Source: Olsenella timonensis (lineage in GTDB: Bacteria > Actinomycetota > Coriobacteriia > Coriobacteriales > Atopobiaceae). From it: 64,000 nucleotides of DNA. A program made the translations under genes and the position numbers. Of the stretch, positions 14,873 to 23,285 are shown one piece after another. Under the pieces are notes generated by a model. It searched no databases, had not been told where the DNA came from, and saw nothing but the letters and a program-made list of their open reading frames with translations. Where the stretch lies: the NCBI RefSeq assembly GCF_900119915.1, contig NZ_LT635455.1, positions 1,550,001 to 1,614,000 on the forward strand, read 5' to 3'. The number at the start of each line of letters is the position of its first letter. Positions within the stretch are counted from its first letter, which is position 1.

Positions 14873-16375
14873 ATGTCTATGCAGCTTGTGCTCTCCGGCG
14901 TGCGCTACACCTACCCCTCGGCCCGCGAGGCCGTTCTCGACAACGTCACCATCACCTTCCCCGTCGGCTGGACCGCGCTTCTGGGCGACAACGGCTGCGG
15001 CAAGACCACGCTCGCCAAGATCGCCTGCGGCCTCGTCGCACCCGACGCCGGCTCCGTCACGCGCGGCCTCGTCTGCGCCTACGTGGCCCAGGACGCCGAC
15101 GAGGCGCCCGAGGGGCTCGCGGACTTCGCGCTGGACTACGGCCGCGAGGCCCGGAGGCTCCGCGAGGCCTTCCGCATAGGGGACGACATGCCCTGGCGCT
15201 TTGGCGAGCTCTCCTTCGGCGAGCGAAAGAAGCTGCAGGTGGCGGTAGCCCTCTGGGGTCGTCCCGACGTGCTCGTGGCAGACGAGCCGACCAACCACCT
15301 CGATGCGGACGCTCGCGAGCAGCTGAGCGCGGCGCTCGCGCGCTTCCACGGCATCGGAATCCTCGTGAGCCACGACCGCGACCTCGTGGACCTTCTCGCC
15401 GCACGCTGCGCGTCCTTTGAGCCCGGAGGCATCGTCGTGCGACCGGGCGGCTACAGCGCGGCGCACGGCCAGGCGGAGCTCGAGCGCGCGACGGCCGTCG
15501 CGGAGCGCGCGAGCGCCAGGCGCGAGCTGGCCCGCCTCTCCGCCGAGAAGGACGCTCGGGCCCACGAGGCCGCCCGCGCCGACGCGCGGCGCAGCAAACG
15601 GAACCTGGACCCGCGCGACCGTGACGCGCGCGGCAGGATTGACCTCGCCATCTTCACCGGCAAGGACGGGCAGGCGGGGCGCCTCTCATCCCAGATGGAC
15701 GCGCGGGTGGCGGCCGCGCAGGAGCGCCTGGCGGCCGCGCGCGTGGCCAAGCGCTACGACGGCGACCTCTGGGTGGACGCCGAGCCCTCGCGCCGCCGCA
15801 CCGTGCTACATGTGCCGCCTGCGACCATACCCTGCGGCCCGGAGGGCACGCTCCGGATTCCCGAGCTCTGGGTGGGCAGCCGCGACCACGTGGGCGTCGT
15901 CGGGCCCAACGGCGCCGGCAAGTCCACGCTCCTCGCGCATCTGCGGGTCCTTCTCGCCCAGGCGGCAGACGCCGGGCAGGGCGTGGAGGTGCTGGACATC
16001 CCGCAGGAGCTGCCGGCGGAGGCCCGCGAGGCCATGGTGGGGCGCGTGGCCGCGCTGACCCCCGCCGACCGCGGGCGTGTGCTCTCCACGGTGGCGCAGC
16101 TCAACTCCGACCCGGACCGCATCCTCGAGGGCGGGCGCACGAGCCCCGGCGAGCTGCGCAAGCTCATGCTTGCCGAGGGCATCCTGCGGCACCCCACGCT
16201 CATCGTCATGGACGAGCCCACCAACCACCTTGACCTGCACTCCACCGAGGCGCTCGAGCGCGCGCTCGCCGCCTACCCCGGCGCGCTCGTGCTGGTGAGC
16301 CACGACCGGAGGTTCCTCTCGGCGTGCACCACACGCACCTGGGAGGTCAGGGACGGCCTCGTGCGGGAGGCGTGA
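14873..16375 (+). CDS. ABC-F subfamily ATPase
   Basis: 500 residues, two ABC ATPase domains and no membrane segment, the hallmark of ABC-F ribosome-associated factors. First domain: Walker A GDNGCGKTT (near 40), signature LSFGERKK, Walker B LVADEPTNHL. Linker 200-300 is highly charged and helical (RRELARLSAEKDARAHEAAR), as in the P-site tRNA interaction motif. Second domain: Walker A GPNGAGKST (near 350), a weak signature (TSPGELRK), Walker B LIVMDEPTNHL. It probably either protects ribosomes from antibiotics or rescues them. It is divergent from the ribosomal protection GTPase. MSM start at 14873; ATG 14879 is the alternative. Confidence 0.9.
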   Translation: MSMQLVLSGVRYTYPSAREAVLDNVTITFPVGWTALLGDNGCGKTTLAKIACGLVAPDAGSVTRGLVCAYVAQDADEAPEGLADFALDYGREARRLREAFRIGDDMPWRFGELSFGERKKLQVAVALWGRPDVLVADEPTNHLDADAREQLSAALARFHGIGILVSHDRDLVDLLAARCASFEPGGIVVRPGGYSAAHGQAELERATAVAERASARRELARLSAEKDARAHEAARADARRSKRNLDPRDRDARGRIDLAIFTGKDGQAGRLSSQMDARVAAAQERLAAARVAKRYDGDLWVDAEPSRRRTVLHVPPATIPCGPEGTLRIPELWVGSRDHVGVVGPNGAGKSTLLAHLRVLLAQAADAGQGVEVLDIPQELPAEAREAMVGRVAALTPADRGRVLSTVAQLNSDPDRILEGGRTSPGELRKLMLAEGILRHPTLIVMDEPTNHLDLHSTEALERALAAYPGALVLVSHDRRFLSACTTRTWEVRDGLVREA

Positions 16376-16379
16376 GCGC

Positions 16380-17072
16380 CTAGCGGACGGCGCCCTTCCA
16401 GAGCAGGAAGCTGTAGAGCGCGACGAGCGCGACTCCGCCGAGAAGGGCCACGAGCAGCACGACCAGCGTGAACTCGGGCGCCATGGAGGCGAGAAGGGCC
16501 GAGGCGACCGTGACCACGCCCATGACCACGAAGACCGGGCCCGCGAAGCGATGCGTGCGACGCCAGTTCTCCGGGTCCGCGAGCGTCCAGGGCAGGCGCA
16601 CGCCGAAGGTGTAGTTGGGCTCGATGCGCGGCATGACGATACCGAGCCCCACGAACAGGAGGCCCAGGAAGCCAAAGACGATGACGTTGACGACCGAGCC
16701 GCCCGCGGCCGGGAGGACGCCGAGCGCCGAGAGCGGCGTGATCCACGCCACGACGACCATGAACACCGTGAAGGCGGCCGAGAAGCCCTCGTAGACGCCC
16801 TTGAAGCGATTGAAGCTCGCGCCGCGCGGGTCGAGGTGAGGGACCGCGAAGAGCAGCGCCAGAACAAGAAGCGGCATGAGCGCGCCCATGAGGATCGTGG
16901 AGCCCTTGCTGTCCCAGCCGTCGGCCGTGCCGTCCACGCCCCAGTGCGTGGGCACCGTCTCGGGCATCGCGGGAAGCGCCCAGAGGACGTAGGCAGCCGC
17001 GCTCGCCAGACACAGGACGGCCAGCGCGCCCCACAGGGCCTTGTCGCGCGTCGTGTAGTCCAAGCCAGCCAT
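16380..17072 (-). CDS. SdpI/DUF1648-family membrane protein
   Basis: About 230 residues. The N-terminal DUF1648 part shows the family motif ETVPTHWGVDGTADGW between the first two helices; the C-terminal SdpI-like part has YTFGVRLPWTLADPENWRRT followed by three helices. SdpI of Bacillus is an immunity and signalling protein against the SdpC toxin; most relatives have unknown roles, and no toxin gene is nearby. GAGGAGG precedes ATG 17072. It ends 5 bases from the converging ABC-F stop. Confidence 0.88.
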   Translation of the reverse strand: MAGLDYTTRDKALWGALAVLCLASAAAYVLWALPAMPETVPTHWGVDGTADGWDSKGSTILMGALMPLLVLALLFAVPHLDPRGASFNRFKGVYEGFSAAFTVFMVVVAWITPLSALGVLPAAGGSVVNVIVFGFLGLLFVGLGIVMPRIEPNYTFGVRLPWTLADPENWRRTHRFAGPVFVVMGVVTVASALLASMAPEFTLVVLLVALLGGVALVALYSFLLWKGAVR

Positions 17073-17129
17073 GCGAGCCTCCTCAGACAAACCTGGTGCG
17101 CGCTGTTATACCCCTCCTGCGGGCGCTTA

Positions 17130-18059
17130 TCAACCTCGCCGCTCGCCGCCCCCGTGGCGCCGCTCGCCAAAGCTCAGCCAGCCATGGTGCCAGAAGAACG
17201 CCACCTCGACGGCCACGATCGCCACGCACACCACGATTACCGCGGCATAGCCCCACGGCACGTCAAAGAGCGCCATGTGCGGGAAGTTCATGCCGTACCA
17301 CCCGGTGACAAAGGTGAGCGGCATCACGATCGTGGTCACCACCGTGAGCCACTGCATGACGTTGTTCTGTCGCACGTCAATGGACTCCTGATAGAGGCTG
17401 TGCACCTGCAGGCTGTAGTCCTGCAGCGACTCCAGGCGCGTGGCGAGCCGGCCCAGCAGGCGCGCGAGCGAGCGGAGCCTCGCGCGGTCCGCCGGCGTCA
17501 CGAGGCCGGAGTCGTCCTCGGCAAGGTCCGCGGCGAGGTCGGACATACCCTGGTAGAACGTGTCGAGCCCAAGCATGCGGCGCGAGTCCGCCATCATCTT
17601 GCGCCGGTCCGGGCGCTCGCGGCCCTCCAGGACCTGCTGCTCCATCAGCTCGAAGTCCTCGCGCATGCGGGAGAGGCGTGCCGGGTGGTCGCGCAGCAGC
17701 TCGCGGAGCAGCGCGCAGAGGGCGCCGACGGGCCCCTCGAGGCGCGCCCTATCCTCCACGGCACGGCCGAGCGCCGTGGCGCAGACGTCCCCGTCGTCAA
17801 TGAGTACCAGCTCGCCGGGGGTAAGGATGAAGCCAAAGCGACGTCGCCCGCTCGGCGTGACCACAAGGCCCGCCGCCCCGGTGGACGTGCGCTCCAGGAA
17901 GGGCATCGCGGCGCGCTCGAGCTGCTCGAGGACCTCGCGCTGCGTGTGGGAGAGCGAGCGCGCCTGCGCCTCCTCCAGACGCAGGAGGATGGCGACGTGC
18001 CCGCCGTCCTTCTCGCCCGTCGCGAGATGCCCGTTTGCGATGTGCCAAGCCCGTGCCAT
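17130..18059 (-). CDS. CorA-like magnesium transporter
   Basis: 309 residues. A long soluble N-terminal domain rich in helices is followed by a long helix (RLATRLESLQDYSLQVHSLY) and two C-terminal membrane helices at about 240-260 and 272-294. The GMN selectivity motif of CorA channels is present (TGWYGMNFPHM) between the helices. It resembles the CorA variants of Gram-positive anaerobes that carry Mg2+ or other divalent ions. The last residues are basic and disordered. No metal riboswitch is visible upstream; the gene starts at 18059 with the divergent small acetyltransferase gene about 100 bases away. Confidence 0.88.
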   Translation of the reverse strand: MARAWHIANGHLATGEKDGGHVAILLRLEEAQARSLSHTQREVLEQLERAAMPFLERTSTGAAGLVVTPSGRRRFGFILTPGELVLIDDGDVCATALGRAVEDRARLEGPVGALCALLRELLRDHPARLSRMREDFELMEQQVLEGRERPDRRKMMADSRRMLGLDTFYQGMSDLAADLAEDDSGLVTPADRARLRSLARLLGRLATRLESLQDYSLQVHSLYQESIDVRQNNVMQWLTVVTTIVMPLTFVTGWYGMNFPHMALFDVPWGYAAVIVVCVAIVAVEVAFFWHHGWLSFGERRHGGGERRG

Positions 18060-18161
18060 GGTATGCCTCCGCCCGCCGATGCCGCTGCGCCCTCGTTGGA
18101 GGTTCTACCCGTTGTCGTGTGAGACAATAGCCGTGTTGGACCACCGGCATAAGGAGACGTC

Positions 18162-18434
18162 ATGGACCTTGTGATGGAGCGCGACCGCATTCAGTACCTG
18201 GACGACGGCTGGAACGTGCTGGCCGAGGTGACCTTCCCCGTGGTGGAGCCCGGCGTCGTTGAGATCAACCACACCTTCGTGGACGAGAGCCTGCGCGGGC
18301 AGGGCGTCGCGGGCCAGCTCATGCACCGTGCCGTGGCGAGCATCGCCGCGAGCGGCTACTTCGCGCGCCCCACGTGCTCCTACGCCGTCAGCTGGTTCGA
18401 GAAGCACCCGGAGCACGCCGCGCTTCTCGCCTAG
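18162..18434 (+). CDS. YjdJ-type small GNAT N-acetyltransferase
   Basis: 90 residues matching the short PF14542 GNAT-like family: GVVEINHTFVDESLRGQGVA contains the acetyl-CoA loop, and SYAVSWFEKHPEH is the family C-terminus. Such proteins are shorter than regular GNATs because the N-terminal third is absent; function is unknown. The stop codon overlaps the converging acyltransferase gene by 4 bases. A CTTCTCG word spans its last codons. GGAGA lies before the ATG. Confidence 0.9.
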   Translation: MDLVMERDRIQYLDDGWNVLAEVTFPVVEPGVVEINHTFVDESLRGQGVAGQLMHRAVASIAASGYFARPTCSYAVSWFEKHPEHAALLA

Positions 18435-19471
18435 CCGCGGACCGCGCCGCCCTCGGGAAGCCAGCGGCGACGCAGGATCCGGTTGAGCCCGCCCGTCAGG
18501 GCGGGGGCGCTGCACACCGCGACGATGACGACAGAGAGACCCAGGACGATGAGGGTGCCCCAGACCGGGTCGAGAAGGACGGGCTGTCCGTAGAGGGGCG
18601 TCCGGAACGTGAGCCACGCGCGGGCGAGCCGGTGCCCCACGTAGATGCCCAGCGTGCGCTCGCCGAGCACGGTAAGCTGGCTGCGGCGCGACGGAATGAG
18701 CCGCAGGACCGCGGCAGAGAAGACGAGTGCGGTCGCGGCCGCCACCGTCTTGCCGAGGAGGTCGAGCGGCAGTGCGCGGTAGGGGTTGTCGCCGTAGACC
18801 ATCTGGAAGAACCAGTCGTAGGCGTGGGCGTCCAGCACGCGCGCGAGGGCGATGGCCGCAGCGAGGGCAACGGCCGCGGCGAGCGCCGCGCGAACGGTGC
18901 GCGAGCGGCTCTCCTTGAGGGCGACGACGCGCTCGACGGGGCAGTAGAGGCCGGCGGCGAACCACGGCAGGAACGCGAGCGAGCGGCTGATCGCCAGCAG
19001 GCCGTCGGAGAGGTCGAAAAAGCCGCTCGCGTACGAGAGCGCCAGAGAGAGCGCCATGCCCCGCCTCCAGCCAAGTCGCGCGAGCAGGGGCGCCGCCGCG
19101 TACCAGTACGCCATCGCGAGCAGGTACCACGGGGCGGACGTGAACTGCAGGAAGCGCCCCGGCGTGAGGCTGGCGCCGTTGATCAGCATGAGCGCGAGCT
19201 GGTAGAGCCCGGCGAGAAGGACGAACGAGAGGATGCGATTTGAGTCAACCCCCCCCCGTTCGTTTTTCGCGCGCTTGGCAAAGAGGCCGGACACAAAGAC
19301 GAACAGCGGCATGTGGAAGAGGTAGATGACGTCGAAGAGGCAGCTTATGGTCGGGTTGTCGTTGTGGACGGGATGCGCCACGTGACCCACCACCACGAGA
19401 GTGATGAGCAGTCCCTTGATGTTGTCGAAGAGCGCGATGCGCCCCGCGCCCGATCGTGTTCGTTGCGACAT
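18431..19471 (-). CDS. acyltransferase 3-family membrane protein with slippage-prone tract
   Basis: 346 residues, about ten membrane helices. The N-terminus (IALFDNIKGLLITLVVVGHV) carries the conserved His of the acyltransferase 3 group, and MPLFVFVSGLFAKR is the second motif. These proteins move O-acetyl or related groups onto surface sugars or envelope polymers. A run of nine G (nine C on the plus strand, 19249-19257) falls about 75 codons into the gene; a one-base change would close the frame, so expression could switch on and off. The acceptor is unknown. Confidence 0.88.
   Translation of the reverse strand: MSQRTRSGAGRIALFDNIKGLLITLVVVGHVAHPVHNDNPTISCLFDVIYLFHMPLFVFVSGLFAKRAKNERGGVDSNRILSFVLLAGLYQLALMLINGASLTPGRFLQFTSAPWYLLAMAYWYAAAPLLARLGWRRGMALSLALSYASGFFDLSDGLLAISRSLAFLPWFAAGLYCPVERVVALKESRSRTVRAALAAAVALAAAIALARVLDAHAYDWFFQMVYGDNPYRALPLDLLGKTVAAATALVFSAAVLRLIPSRRSQLTVLGERTLGIYVGHRLARAWLTFRTPLYGQPVLLDPVWGTLIVLGLSVVIVAVCSAPALTGGLNRILRRRWLPEGGAVRG
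19249..19257. repeat. nine-base C/G homopolymer inside the acyltransferase gene
   Basis: A C9 run on the plus strand (G9 in the coding strand), followed closely by GTTCGTTTTT. It is the longest homopolymer I saw in the window. Poly-G tracts of this length in surface-modification genes are a usual cause of phase variation by slipped-strand mispairing. As read here the gene is in frame (on state). Confidence 0.85.
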
Positions 19472-19536
19472 CGCGCCCCCCGCGCCCAGCCGAGCAAAGC
19501 GTCAGCATTCTAGCGCGAGGGGCGCGGGGACGCGCA

Positions 19537-19956
19537 CTACGCCGGGTAGTCCTCGTCAGCGACGGGCTCGAGCCACTCGTTCGTGCAGTTCTCGCCCGGC
19601 GCCTCGAAGGCGATGTGCGAGAACCAGGAGTCGCGCGCGGCGCCGTGCCAGTGCTTCACTCCGGCGGGGATCACCACGACGGTGCCCGGCGTGAGCTCCT
19701 GGGGGTCCTTGCCCCACTCCTGGTACCAGCCGCGCCCGTCAGTGCAGACGAGGATCTGCCCGCCGCCCCTGTCGGCGTGGTGGACGTGCCAGTTGTTGCG
19801 GCAGCCCGGCTCGAAGGTGACGTTGGCGAGGCCGACGCCGCACTCCGCGGCGCTCGTGAGCGGGTTGAGGTAGGAGTTGCCGACGAAGTACTGGGCGAAG
19901 GCCTCGTTGGGCGCGCCCATGCCGAACATAGGGGTGAAGTCGCTGTTCTCTGCCAT
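19537..19956 (-). CDS. cupin-domain protein
   Basis: 139 residues, a single cupin barrel. The two metal-binding motifs are visible: CRNNWHVHHADRGGGQILV (two His) and PGTVVVIPAGVKHWHGAA (a third His). It belongs to the group next to carboxymuconolactone decarboxylases, including (R)-mandelonitrile-lyase-like cupins. The next gene upstream on the same strand is exactly such a decarboxylase, 28 bases away, then an aldo/keto reductase, so the three form an operon. Substrate unknown; electrophile or peroxide handling is inferred from the neighbours. Confidence 0.9.
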   Translation of the reverse strand: MAENSDFTPMFGMGAPNEAFAQYFVGNSYLNPLTSAAECGVGLANVTFEPGCRNNWHVHHADRGGGQILVCTDGRGWYQEWGKDPQELTPGTVVVIPAGVKHWHGAARDSWFSHIAFEAPGENCTNEWLEPVADEDYPA

Positions 19957-19983
19957 GGTTTGTCTCCTTCGTTCGATTGGCCG

Positions 19984-20712
19984 CTATGCTCGGGCGGCGG
20001 CCGCGCTGTCGATGCAGGAAAGGGCGTTCAGGCTGCGCGGGTAGCCGATGTAGGGCAGCATCTGCGAGACCGCGCGGTACAGGAAGTCCTTGGTACGCCC
20101 GAGGTTCATGTTGCCGCCCGCGTGGGCCGTGGCCTGCGGCTCGCAGCCTCCCTGGGCCGCGATATAGCAGAATGTGACCATCTCGCGGTCCTGGTCGGAG
20201 AGGCCGCCGCGCGTGTAGTAGTCGCCGAAGCAGTTCTCCGCAAGCCAGCGGTTGACATGCGCACGCTCCGCCGGGCCGCTCGCCCAGCTCTCGCGCATGC
20301 CCTCGCCGAAGTAGTCGACCTGCTTCTGGTTGCCGGCGGCGCAGCGGGTCTCGAGCGTGGTGGTCGCCTGCGGCTCGAGCGGCAGCTCCACGCCACGCGC
20401 GGCGAGAAGCTCGTTCGCGGCGTCGACGAACGGCCGCACCCTCCCGATGCCCAGGTAGGCGCACGCCTGGTAGACGACCTCCTTGAGCTCGACCGGCGTG
20501 ACGCCCGCGTCGAGCGCCTCGGCGGCCATGAGGCGGAACTCGTCCAGCCCCTGGCAGCCGAGAAGCGCGGCGAGCACCACGAGGTAGCGCTCGCGGGAGG
20601 GAAGCTCCGCCGCGGGCTCGCCGGGCACCTCCTCGCCCGCGAAGTACGCGAATCGCTCGGCGAACTCGGGGTCGGTCTCAGCGAGCCCCGCGACGCCCTG
20701 ATAGTCAGCCAT
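19984..20712 (-). CDS. carboxymuconolactone decarboxylase-like protein, two CMD domains
   Basis: 242 residues with two tandem CMD/AhpD-like helical domains. The first (about 40-110) has YLVVLAALLGCQGLDEFRL and ELKEVVYQACAYLGIGR; the second (about 145-235) has MVTFCYIAAQGGCEPQATAH. The classic AhpD pair of Cys in CxxC is not present in the first domain, so peroxidase chemistry of the AhpD type is doubtful; the gamma-carboxymuconolactone type is closer. It is co-directional with a cupin and an aldo/keto reductase, a common trio in anaerobes. AGGAGAG lies before ATG 20712. Confidence 0.9.
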   Translation of the reverse strand: MADYQGVAGLAETDPEFAERFAYFAGEEVPGEPAAELPSRERYLVVLAALLGCQGLDEFRLMAAEALDAGVTPVELKEVVYQACAYLGIGRVRPFVDAANELLAARGVELPLEPQATTTLETRCAAGNQKQVDYFGEGMRESWASGPAERAHVNRWLAENCFGDYYTRGGLSDQDREMVTFCYIAAQGGCEPQATAHAGGNMNLGRTKDFLYRAVSQMLPYIGYPRSLNALSCIDSAAAARA

Positions 20713-20776
20713 CGTCCTCTTCTCTCCTTTCCTGTCCGCCGGGCGGGGCCGACTCCGGCTCCGCCCGCAGGCGCGT

Positions 20777-21805
20777 CTACTTCCTTGCGTTGGGGTCCGT
20801 CGTGCCGGCGAGGGGCTTCTCGCCGGGGCGGCCCAGCGGGCCCACGAGCTCGTGTGCCACGTAGGGCTCCTCGAGGAAGGCCAGCTCATCGTCCGAGAGC
20901 TCCACGTCGAGCGCGGCCACGGCGTCGTCCACGCGCTCGGGGCGCGAGCAGCCCACGATCGGCGCCTCCACCCCGCGCGCCCAGTGCCACGCGAGCGCGA
21001 CGCGCGACATCGGCACCTCGTGCCGCTCGGCGACCTCGGCCACGCGCGTCACGATCTTCATGTCATTCTCGCGCGCGGCGTCGTACTTGTTCACCATCAC
21101 CTGGTCGGTGCGGCTGCGCACGGAGTCGGAGTCCCACGTGGGGCGGCAGAGGTGGCCCGAGGCGAGCGGGCTGTAGGGCGTGAGCGCCATGTCGTACTGG
21201 CGGCAGACGGGGATCATCTCGCGCTCGTCCTCGCGGTAGAGCAGGTTGTAGTGGCACTGCATGGACGTGAACCTGGTCCAGCCGTTCTTCTCGGCCGCGA
21301 CCTGCATGTTGTGGAGCTGGTAGGCGTACATCGCGCTCGCGCCGATCGAGCGCACCTTGCCGGCGCGCACGAGGCGGTCGAGCGCCTCCATGGTCTCCTC
21401 GACGGGCGTGTCGTAGTCAAAGCGGTGGATGATGTAGAGGTCGAGGTAGTCTGTGCCCAGGCGGCGCAGCGTGCCCTCGATCTCGCGCTCGATGGCGGCG
21501 GCCGAGAGGCGCCCCTCGTTGAAGTAGACCTTGCTCGCCAGCACCACCTTGTCGCGCGAGACACCCAGGTCGCGCAGGGCGGCACCGATGTACTCCTCGC
21601 TCGTTCCGTTGGCATAGCAGTTTGCCGTGTCGATAAAGTTCACGCCCTGCTCGAGCGCGCGGGCGATGACGGCGCGGGTCTCACTCGGGTCGATGGTCCA
21701 CTGGTGGTGGTCCGGCGTGGGGACGCCGAAGCTCATGCCTCCCAGGCAGATGCGGCTGACCTCGATGCCGGAGTGGCCGAGGCGCGTGTACTCCATGTTC
21801 GCCAT
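20777..21805 (-). CDS. aldo/keto reductase
   Basis: 342 residues, NAD(P)H-dependent carbonyl reductase of the TIM-barrel AKR family. The complete tetrad is visible: Asp59, Tyr64 (FIDTANCY), Lys92 (VLASKVYF) and His127 (IIHRF), with the cofactor loop PIVGCSRPERV. It is a close paralogue of 8355-9365. First gene of a probable operon with the CMD and cupin genes; AAAGGGGC precedes ATG 21805. The leader region contains the long inverted repeat at 21931-22085. Confidence 0.94.
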   Translation of the reverse strand: MANMEYTRLGHSGIEVSRICLGGMSFGVPTPDHHQWTIDPSETRAVIARALEQGVNFIDTANCYANGTSEEYIGAALRDLGVSRDKVVLASKVYFNEGRLSAAAIEREIEGTLRRLGTDYLDLYIIHRFDYDTPVEETMEALDRLVRAGKVRSIGASAMYAYQLHNMQVAAEKNGWTRFTSMQCHYNLLYREDEREMIPVCRQYDMALTPYSPLASGHLCRPTWDSDSVRSRTDQVMVNKYDAARENDMKIVTRVAEVAERHEVPMSRVALAWHWARGVEAPIVGCSRPERVDDAVAALDVELSDDELAFLEEPYVAHELVGPLGRPGEKPLAGTTDPNARK

Positions 21806-22138
21806 GATGCCCCTTTCGTGACATGCTTTTGTGACGCAGCGTTACTTATATACCAGTTTATCGTCGTCTGTTGGTTTGTAAAGTGCCAATGCCGGAGGAT
21901 GGGCGGCCGCTGCTCGGGTGTGCGCCCTCTCCGAGGGTATGTGCAGCCCTCGTCAGGGTATGTGCACCGTTGCAGATCTGATGACTTTCTCGCCAAGCCG
22001 TCTAGCTGGGGAAACGCAAACTCTAGGGCCGAGAAAAACATGCAACTGTGCACACACCCTCGAGCAGGGTTGCACATACCCTCGGCAGGGGACGGACGGC
22101 GCCGGCGCGGGGCCCCGTCCCGGCCCCTCTCGCCCGCG
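21806..22138. other. intergenic region with long inverted-repeat element
   Basis: 330 bases between the aldo/keto-reductase start and the end of the next minus-strand gene. An AT-rich patch near 21830-21885 (GCGTTACTTATATACCAG, GTTTGTAAAGTG) probably contains the promoter of the reductase operon. The rest is occupied by the inverted repeat at 21931-22085. No gene seen. Confidence 0.6.
21931..22085. repeat. 155-bp inverted-repeat element with internal TGTGCA repeats
   Basis: The left arm 21931-21974 and right arm 22041-22085 are about 44 bases each and complementary at roughly 85 % of positions; both begin and end with CCGAGGGTATGTGCA or its complement. Within each arm the word GGTATGTGCA (or a close variant) occurs twice, so the arms are also direct repeats. 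The loop is about 66 bases and includes GATGACTTTCTCGCC. It lies in the leader of the reductase operon. It may be a miniature mobile element or a large RNA hairpin; four TGTGCA boxes could also be protein-binding sites. Confidence 0.75.
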
Positions 22139-23236
22139 TCACATGCCGAAGTACGCGGCGATCTCGCTCATGCGCGCGGACTGCGTCACGCCGAAGGGAC
22201 AGCGGGAGTCGCAGTGGCCGCACCCCACGCACTCCCCCGCATGGCGCTCGAGGTTGCGGTAGTGCTCCGCCGCAAGCTCGTCGCCGACGCGGGCGAGGTC
22301 GTAGTACTTGTTGACCAGGCCCACCTGGATGCCAATCGGGCAGGGCTGGCAGTGGTTGCAGTACACGCAGCGCGCCTCGCGCGACTGGGGCGCCATGCTC
22401 GCGAGCTCGGAGTAGTCGCGCTCCTCGGGCGTGGCGTCGAGGTAGCCGAGCAGGTCTCGCAGGTCGTCGAGCCCGTGGACGCCCGGCAGCACCGTCACCA
22501 CGCCCGGTTTGTCGAGCGCGTACTGGATGCACTGGGTGCGCGTGAGCGCCCGCCCGAAGGGCGACTGGGCCGCGTCGAGCAGCTGGCCGCCGGCAAACGG
22601 CTTCATCACGCTCACGCCTATCCCGGCGCGCTCGAACTCGCGCAGCAGCTCCATGCGGTCCGCGGCCTCGCCCTTGCCGTACGCGGACTCGTCGGTGTAG
22701 TCGTACATGGGGTTCAGGCTGAACATCGCCAGGTCGAAGGCGCCCGTGGCGATGAGGCGGCGCGCGATGTGCGGACTGTGCGTGGAGAACGCCAGGTGGC
22801 GGATTGTGCCGTCGGCGCGGCGCGCCTGGGCGTAGTCCCAGATGCCCCCGTTCATCACGCGGTCGAGGTCGGCGTCCTCGTCGATGCAGTGGATGAAGCC
22901 GAAGTCGGCGTAGTCGGTGCCGATGGTCGCCAGGCGCTGCTCGAACTCCGCGATGGCCGGCTTGGCGTCAGTGGTCCACGCATAGGCGCCGCGCCCGTAG
23001 AGCGCGCCGATGTGTACCTGCACGTGCACGTCGGCGCGGTGGTGGTGCAGGGCGCGCCCCATCGCCGCAAGCGGCCCGGACTCGCTGGGGATGAAGTCGA
23101 AGTGGTTGACGCCCGCGTCCACCGCCTCGTCGATGGTGCGCTCGACCTCGGCTTCGCTCGCGTTGTGAAGTCCCGCCGACCCCAGCCCGATCACGCTGAT
23201 CTTCTCGCCGCCATGAGGCAGCGCCCGATATTCCAT
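22139..23236 (-). CDS. aldo/keto reductase-like barrel with C-terminal 4Fe-4S module
   Basis: 365 residues. Residues 1-270 follow the AKR barrel, but the catalytic tetrad is not kept: the Tyr position in NHFDFIPSESG and the Lys position (VQVHIG, with His) differ from true AKRs, while FIHCIDED keeps the His. Residues about 305-350 carry two ferredoxin-type motifs, CVYCNHCQPCP and CVGCGHCDSRCP, enough for two 4Fe-4S clusters. Family members are common in anaerobes and of unknown reaction; electron transfer to or from a flavodoxin is plausible given that a flavodoxin and an FMN reductase lie upstream. Start ATG 23236 after GGGGGAGAGG. Confidence 0.9.
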   Translation of the reverse strand: MEYRALPHGGEKISVIGLGSAGLHNASEAEVERTIDEAVDAGVNHFDFIPSESGPLAAMGRALHHHRADVHVQVHIGALYGRGAYAWTTDAKPAIAEFEQRLATIGTDYADFGFIHCIDEDADLDRVMNGGIWDYAQARRADGTIRHLAFSTHSPHIARRLIATGAFDLAMFSLNPMYDYTDESAYGKGEAADRMELLREFERAGIGVSVMKPFAGGQLLDAAQSPFGRALTRTQCIQYALDKPGVVTVLPGVHGLDDLRDLLGYLDATPEERDYSELASMAPQSREARCVYCNHCQPCPIGIQVGLVNKYYDLARVGDELAAEHYRNLERHAGECVGCGHCDSRCPFGVTQSARMSEIAAYFGM

Positions 23237-23285
23237 GTTGTCCTCTCCCCCTCGTCTCCATGGGCCCCGCGGGGCCATCGCCACG

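Noticed and set aside
21931-22085. CRISPR-like repeats (recurring GGTATGTGCA)
   Set aside because: Repeats are few, unevenly spaced and arranged as an inverted repeat; no cas genes occur in the window.
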